A DNA stretch of 7,740 nucleotides from Actinomycetota bacterium (lineage in GTDB: Bacteria; Actinomycetota; Actinomycetes; Mycobacteriales; Mycobacteriaceae): assembly GCA_005789055.1 (NCBI GenBank), contig SYAA01000289.1, forward strand, positions 1 through 7,740, written 5' to 3'. This document shows positions 5,431 to 7,740 of this stretch, in pieces; the stretch's first letter is position 1; every line of letters begins with the position of its first letter. Below the pieces are notes generated by a model that had not been told where the DNA came from, did no database searches, and was given only the letters and a program-made list of their open reading frames with translations. The translations under genes and the position numbers were made by a program.

Positions 5431-7545
5431 GTGTCTGCCACCATCACCGACGAACAGTTCGCCGTCCGCGACTTGATCCGAAGCTGGGCCGCTGGTACCG
5501 GCGCCCCGGACACCGTCCGCGATGTCGAGCACGGGCGAGGCGACGCGTGGCGGGCGGTGTACGACGGCATCGCCGAACTCGGTCTGTTCGGCGTCGCCGT
5601 GGACGAGACCGCGGGCGGCGCGGGTGGTTCGGTGACCGACCTGTGCGCGATGGTGGAGGAGGCGGCGCGGGCGTTGATCCCCGGCCCCGTCGCCACGACT
5701 GCGCTGGCCTCACTGGTGGTCACCGATCCCGCCGTCCTAGGGGCGTTGACGTCTGGGCAGCTGACTGCGGGCGCGGCCCTGACCGCCGACCTGCGCGAGG
5801 AATCGGGACGGGTGACCGGATCGGCCCAGTACGTCCTCGGCGCTTCGGATACCGGCCTGCTGCTGTTGCCGGTCGGCGACCACGTGGTGGTCGTCGACGC
5901 CGGTGCTGACGGAGTTACCGTGGAACCCTTGGCGGCCACCGATTTTTCCCGTTCGTTGGCCCGGGTCACGTTGGACTCCGCGCCGGCGACCCGACTCGCG
6001 ATGTCACGGCGTCGGTTCGCCGATCTCGCGGCGACCCTGATGGCCGCGGAGGCCGCCGGAGTTGCGCGGTGGACCCTGGAGACGGCTGCCGACTACGCCA
6101 AGGTTCGCGAGCAGTTCGGCAAGCCGATCGGCAGTTTTCAGGCCATCAAGCACATGTGTGCCGAGATGCTGCTGCGCTCCCAGCAGATCTCGGTTGCAGC
6201 TGCCGACGCGGCGTCGGCCGCGGCGTTGAGCACCTCCGCCGCCGCCGACGACCAGTTGTCGATCGCGGCAGCGGTCGCCGCCGGATCGGGAGTCGAGGCC
6301 GCGAAGGCCAACGCCAAAGATTGCATACAGATCCTCGGCGGCATCGGAATCACGTGGGAACACGACGCGCACCTGTACCTGCGGCGCGCCTACGGGATCG
6401 CTCAGTTCCTGGGTGGCCGTTCGGCCAACCTGCGCCGCGTCGCTGAGTTGACGCTCGCGGGCGTGCGCCGCGAGTTGCACATTGATCTGGACTCCGTCGC
6501 CCATCTGCGTCCGGAGATCTCCGCGGCGGTCGCGGAGGTCGCCGTTCTCCCGGAGGGCGAACGCCAGGTCGCGATGGCGGACAATGGCCTGCTGGCGCCG
6601 CACTGGCCGAGGCCCTACGGTCGCGAAGCACTGCCGGCCGAGCAACTGCTCATCGATACCGAACTCGCTGCAGCCGGTGTTGCGCGACCCGACCTGGTCA
6701 TCGGCTGGTGGGCGGTGCCGACCATCCTCGAGCACGGCACGCCCGAGCAGATCGACCGATTCGTTCCGGCCACCCTGCGCGGTGAGTTGATCTGGTGCCA
6801 GCTGTTCAGTGAGCCCGGAGCCGGATCGGATTTGGCTGCGCTACGCACCAAGGCCATCCGTGCCGAGGGCGGTTGGAAGCTCAACGGCCAGAAGGTGTGG
6901 ACCTCGGCGGCCCACCGGGCGCACTGGGGCGTGTGCCTAGCCCGAACCGACGCCGATGCCCCGAAGCACAAGGGCATCACCTACTTCCTCGTGGACATGC
7001 GCTCACCGGGGATCGAGATTCGCCCACTGCGCGAGATCACCGGACACCAGAATTTCAACGAGGTGTTCTTCGACGACCTCTTCGTGCCCGATGAGATGGT
7101 CGTGGGCCCGGTCAACGGGGGCTGGCCGCTGGCCCGCAATACGTTGGCCAACGAGCGGGTGGCCATGGCGCACGGCACCGCGTTGGGCAATCCGATGGAG
7201 GAGATGCTGCGCAACTTCGAGCCCGACTTGGATCCGGTGATGACCGACTGGCTTGGCGAGCTGCTGCTGGCCGCCCAGATCGGGTCGCTGCTGGACCACC
7301 GGATAGCGCAGCTGGCGGTGGGCGGTCGGGACACCAGTGCCGAGGCCAGCGCCCGCAAACTGATCGGCGTGCGTTACCGGCAGTCGCTCGAGGAGTTCCG
7401 GATGGAACTGTCGCCGGGGGCAGGAGTGGTTGACAACGACGCGGTCCAGAGTTTCCTCAACACCCGTTGCCTATCGATCGCCGGCGGCACCGAGCAGATT
7501 CTGCTCACCATGGCCGGCGAAAGGCTGCTGGGTCTACCACGCTGA
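5431..7545 (+). CDS. fadE34: Double-length acyl-CoA dehydrogenase FadE34 (cholesterol side-chain beta-oxidation)
   Basis: A 704-residue protein made of two acyl-CoA dehydrogenase units. FadE34 (ChsE3) of M. tuberculosis oxidises the C24 steroid CoA thioester 3-oxo-chol-4-en-24-oyl-CoA to the enoyl-CoA, passing electrons to FAD. The N-terminal unit (~1-340) keeps an FAD-type signature, R226EQFGKPIG, and QILGGIGITWEH (300-311). The C-terminal unit (~370-704) carries SEPGAGSD (460-467), GQKVWTSAAHRAHW around Trp490, and a closing AGGTEQILLTMAGERLLG. The MCAD-type catalytic Glu is absent in both units (Gly328 and Gly685 at that place). Glu575 in LANERVAMA sits where LCAD/isovaleryl-CoA dehydrogenase place their base and is the likely catalytic residue; the N-terminal unit has SRRRFAD there. 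GTG at 5431 is chosen for its Shine-Dalgarno. The gene is divergent from kstR, is probably KstR-repressed, and converges on kshB. Length is close to the ~711 residues of the M. tuberculosis protein. Confidence 0.93.
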   Translation: MSATITDEQFAVRDLIRSWAAGTGAPDTVRDVEHGRGDAWRAVYDGIAELGLFGVAVDETAGGAGGSVTDLCAMVEEAARALIPGPVATTALASLVVTDPAVLGALTSGQLTAGAALTADLREESGRVTGSAQYVLGASDTGLLLLPVGDHVVVVDAGADGVTVEPLAATDFSRSLARVTLDSAPATRLAMSRRRFADLAATLMAAEAAGVARWTLETAADYAKVREQFGKPIGSFQAIKHMCAEMLLRSQQISVAAADAASAAALSTSAAADDQLSIAAAVAAGSGVEAAKANAKDCIQILGGIGITWEHDAHLYLRRAYGIAQFLGGRSANLRRVAELTLAGVRRELHIDLDSVAHLRPEISAAVAEVAVLPEGERQVAMADNGLLAPHWPRPYGREALPAEQLLIDTELAAAGVARPDLVIGWWAVPTILEHGTPEQIDRFVPATLRGELIWCQLFSEPGAGSDLAALRTKAIRAEGGWKLNGQKVWTSAAHRAHWGVCLARTDADAPKHKGITYFLVDMRSPGIEIRPLREITGHQNFNEVFFDDLFVPDEMVVGPVNGGWPLARNTLANERVAMAHGTALGNPMEEMLRNFEPDLDPVMTDWLGELLLAAQIGSLLDHRIAQLAVGGRDTSAEASARKLIGVRYRQSLEEFRMELSPGAGVVDNDAVQSFLNTRCLSIAGGTEQILLTMAGERLLGLPR

Positions 7546-7561
7546 GGGCCTTTCCCGATGT

Positions 7562-7584
7562 GCTCCTGCGCCCGGTGCGTGAGC
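7562..7584. terminator. Hairpin between convergent fadE34 and kshB
   Basis: In the 41-nt gap between the two stops, a symmetric 23-base hairpin can form: GCTC (7562-7565) pairs with GAGC (7581-7584), one mismatch follows, and TGCGC pairs with GTGCG through two wobbles around a 3-nt loop. It has no T-tract on either side. Placement at a convergent junction fits a shared terminator, and mycobacterial terminators often lack T-tracts, but it has not been scored for stability. Confidence 0.4.
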
Positions 7585-7586
7585 GA

Positions 7587-7740
7587 TCAGTCGTAGCTCA
7601 CTTCGATCGAGTCCGACACCGGCCGGGCCTGGCACGCCAGGATCAGCCCCTCGGCGAGGTCGTCGTCCTCCAGGACGTCGTTGATCTCCATCTGCACCTC
7701 GCCGCTGACGGCGGTTACGGCGCAGGCACCGCAGTGTCCC
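7587..7740 (-). CDS. kshB: 3-ketosteroid 9-alpha-hydroxylase reductase component, C-terminal end (partial)
   Basis: The gene runs off the right edge; only the last 50 residues and the TGA stop (7587-7589) are seen. They are the C-terminal plant-type [2Fe-2S] ferredoxin domain: GHCGACAVTAVSGEV supplies the C-x2-C pair (residues 3 and 6 of this fragment), and LILACQARPVSD supplies the final cluster cysteine 30 residues further on. The first cysteine, five residues upstream of the pair, is outside the window. KshB is a FAD/[2Fe-2S] reductase that moves electrons from NADH to the KshA oxygenase, which hydroxylates steroid C9 and leads to ring-B opening. The ending DDDLAEGLILACQARPVSDSIEVSY resembles M. 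tuberculosis Rv3571 as I recall it, and the position next to fadE34/kstR supports this. A different ferredoxin-reductase of the same class remains possible from so short a fragment. Confidence 0.88.
   Translation of the reverse strand, partial: GHCGACAVTAVSGEVQMEINDVLEDDDLAEGLILACQARPVSDSIEVSYD

Noticed and set aside
5004..5969. Minus-strand frame (321 residues) spanning the start of kstR and fadE34
   Set aside because: It runs through the KstR operator and antisense to fadE34, and its Ser/Thr/Arg-rich sequence has no domain.
6004..6735. Minus-strand frame (243 residues) inside fadE34
   Set aside because: It is a shadow of the acyl-CoA dehydrogenase coding strand with no family motif.
1..7740. 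CRISPR arrays, tRNA/rRNA genes, insertion sequences, prophage or toxin-antitoxin genes
   Set aside because: I saw no spaced direct repeats, cloverleaf-like segment, transposase motif or terminal inverted repeats; nearly all sequence is explained by chromosomal genes.

Overview
The window looks like chromosomal DNA of a mycobacterium, most likely a fast-growing Mycolicibacterium-type species. GC content is high with strongly GC-biased third codon positions. The genes closely resemble the Mycobacterium tuberculosis cysS1-rlmB and kstR-fadE34-kshB neighbourhoods as I remember them. Species assignment is inference; no search was run.

Layout. (1) Positions 1-1057, plus strand: the last codons of cysteinyl-tRNA synthetase, then, 2 nt later, a SpoU-family 23S rRNA 2'-O-methyltransferase (RlmB type). 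(2) Positions 1074-4415, minus strand: a tightly packed operon read from 4415 down to 1074. It encodes a lipoprotein metal-binding protein, an ABC ATPase, an ABC-3 family permease and a LamB/YcsF (PxpA-like) protein. The first two junctions overlap (14 and 4 nt) and the last has a 9-nt gap. A 7-1-7 inverted repeat resembling an actinobacterial Zur box lies just upstream of the first gene, next to a -10 element placed so that the transcript would begin at the ATG. (3) Positions 4416-4630: a spacer with a GC-rich inverted repeat and a possible 40-residue small gene on the plus strand. (4) Positions 4631-5236, minus strand: kstR, the TetR-family repressor of cholesterol catabolism. (5) Positions 5237-5430: the divergent control region with a perfect KstR operator. 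(6) Positions 5431-7545, plus strand: fadE34, a double-length acyl-CoA dehydrogenase for steroid side-chain breakdown. (7) Positions 7587-7740, minus strand: the C-terminal iron-sulfur end of kshB (3-ketosteroid 9-alpha-hydroxylase reductase), running off the window.

How it works together. The right half is a cholesterol module: KstR represses its own gene and fadE34 from one operator, FadE34 dehydrogenates steroid side-chain CoA thioesters, and KshB supplies electrons for ring opening. The left-centre operon is a metal importer, probably for zinc given the Zur-like operator, with an unusual passenger: PxpA without its 5-oxoprolinase partners PxpB and PxpC.

The points most worth following are the importer-PxpA linkage, the Zur-like leaderless promoter, the acidic metal-ligand set of the binding protein, and the candidate small gene overlapping the 3' end of kstR. 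I see no mobile element, CRISPR array, tRNA or rRNA.
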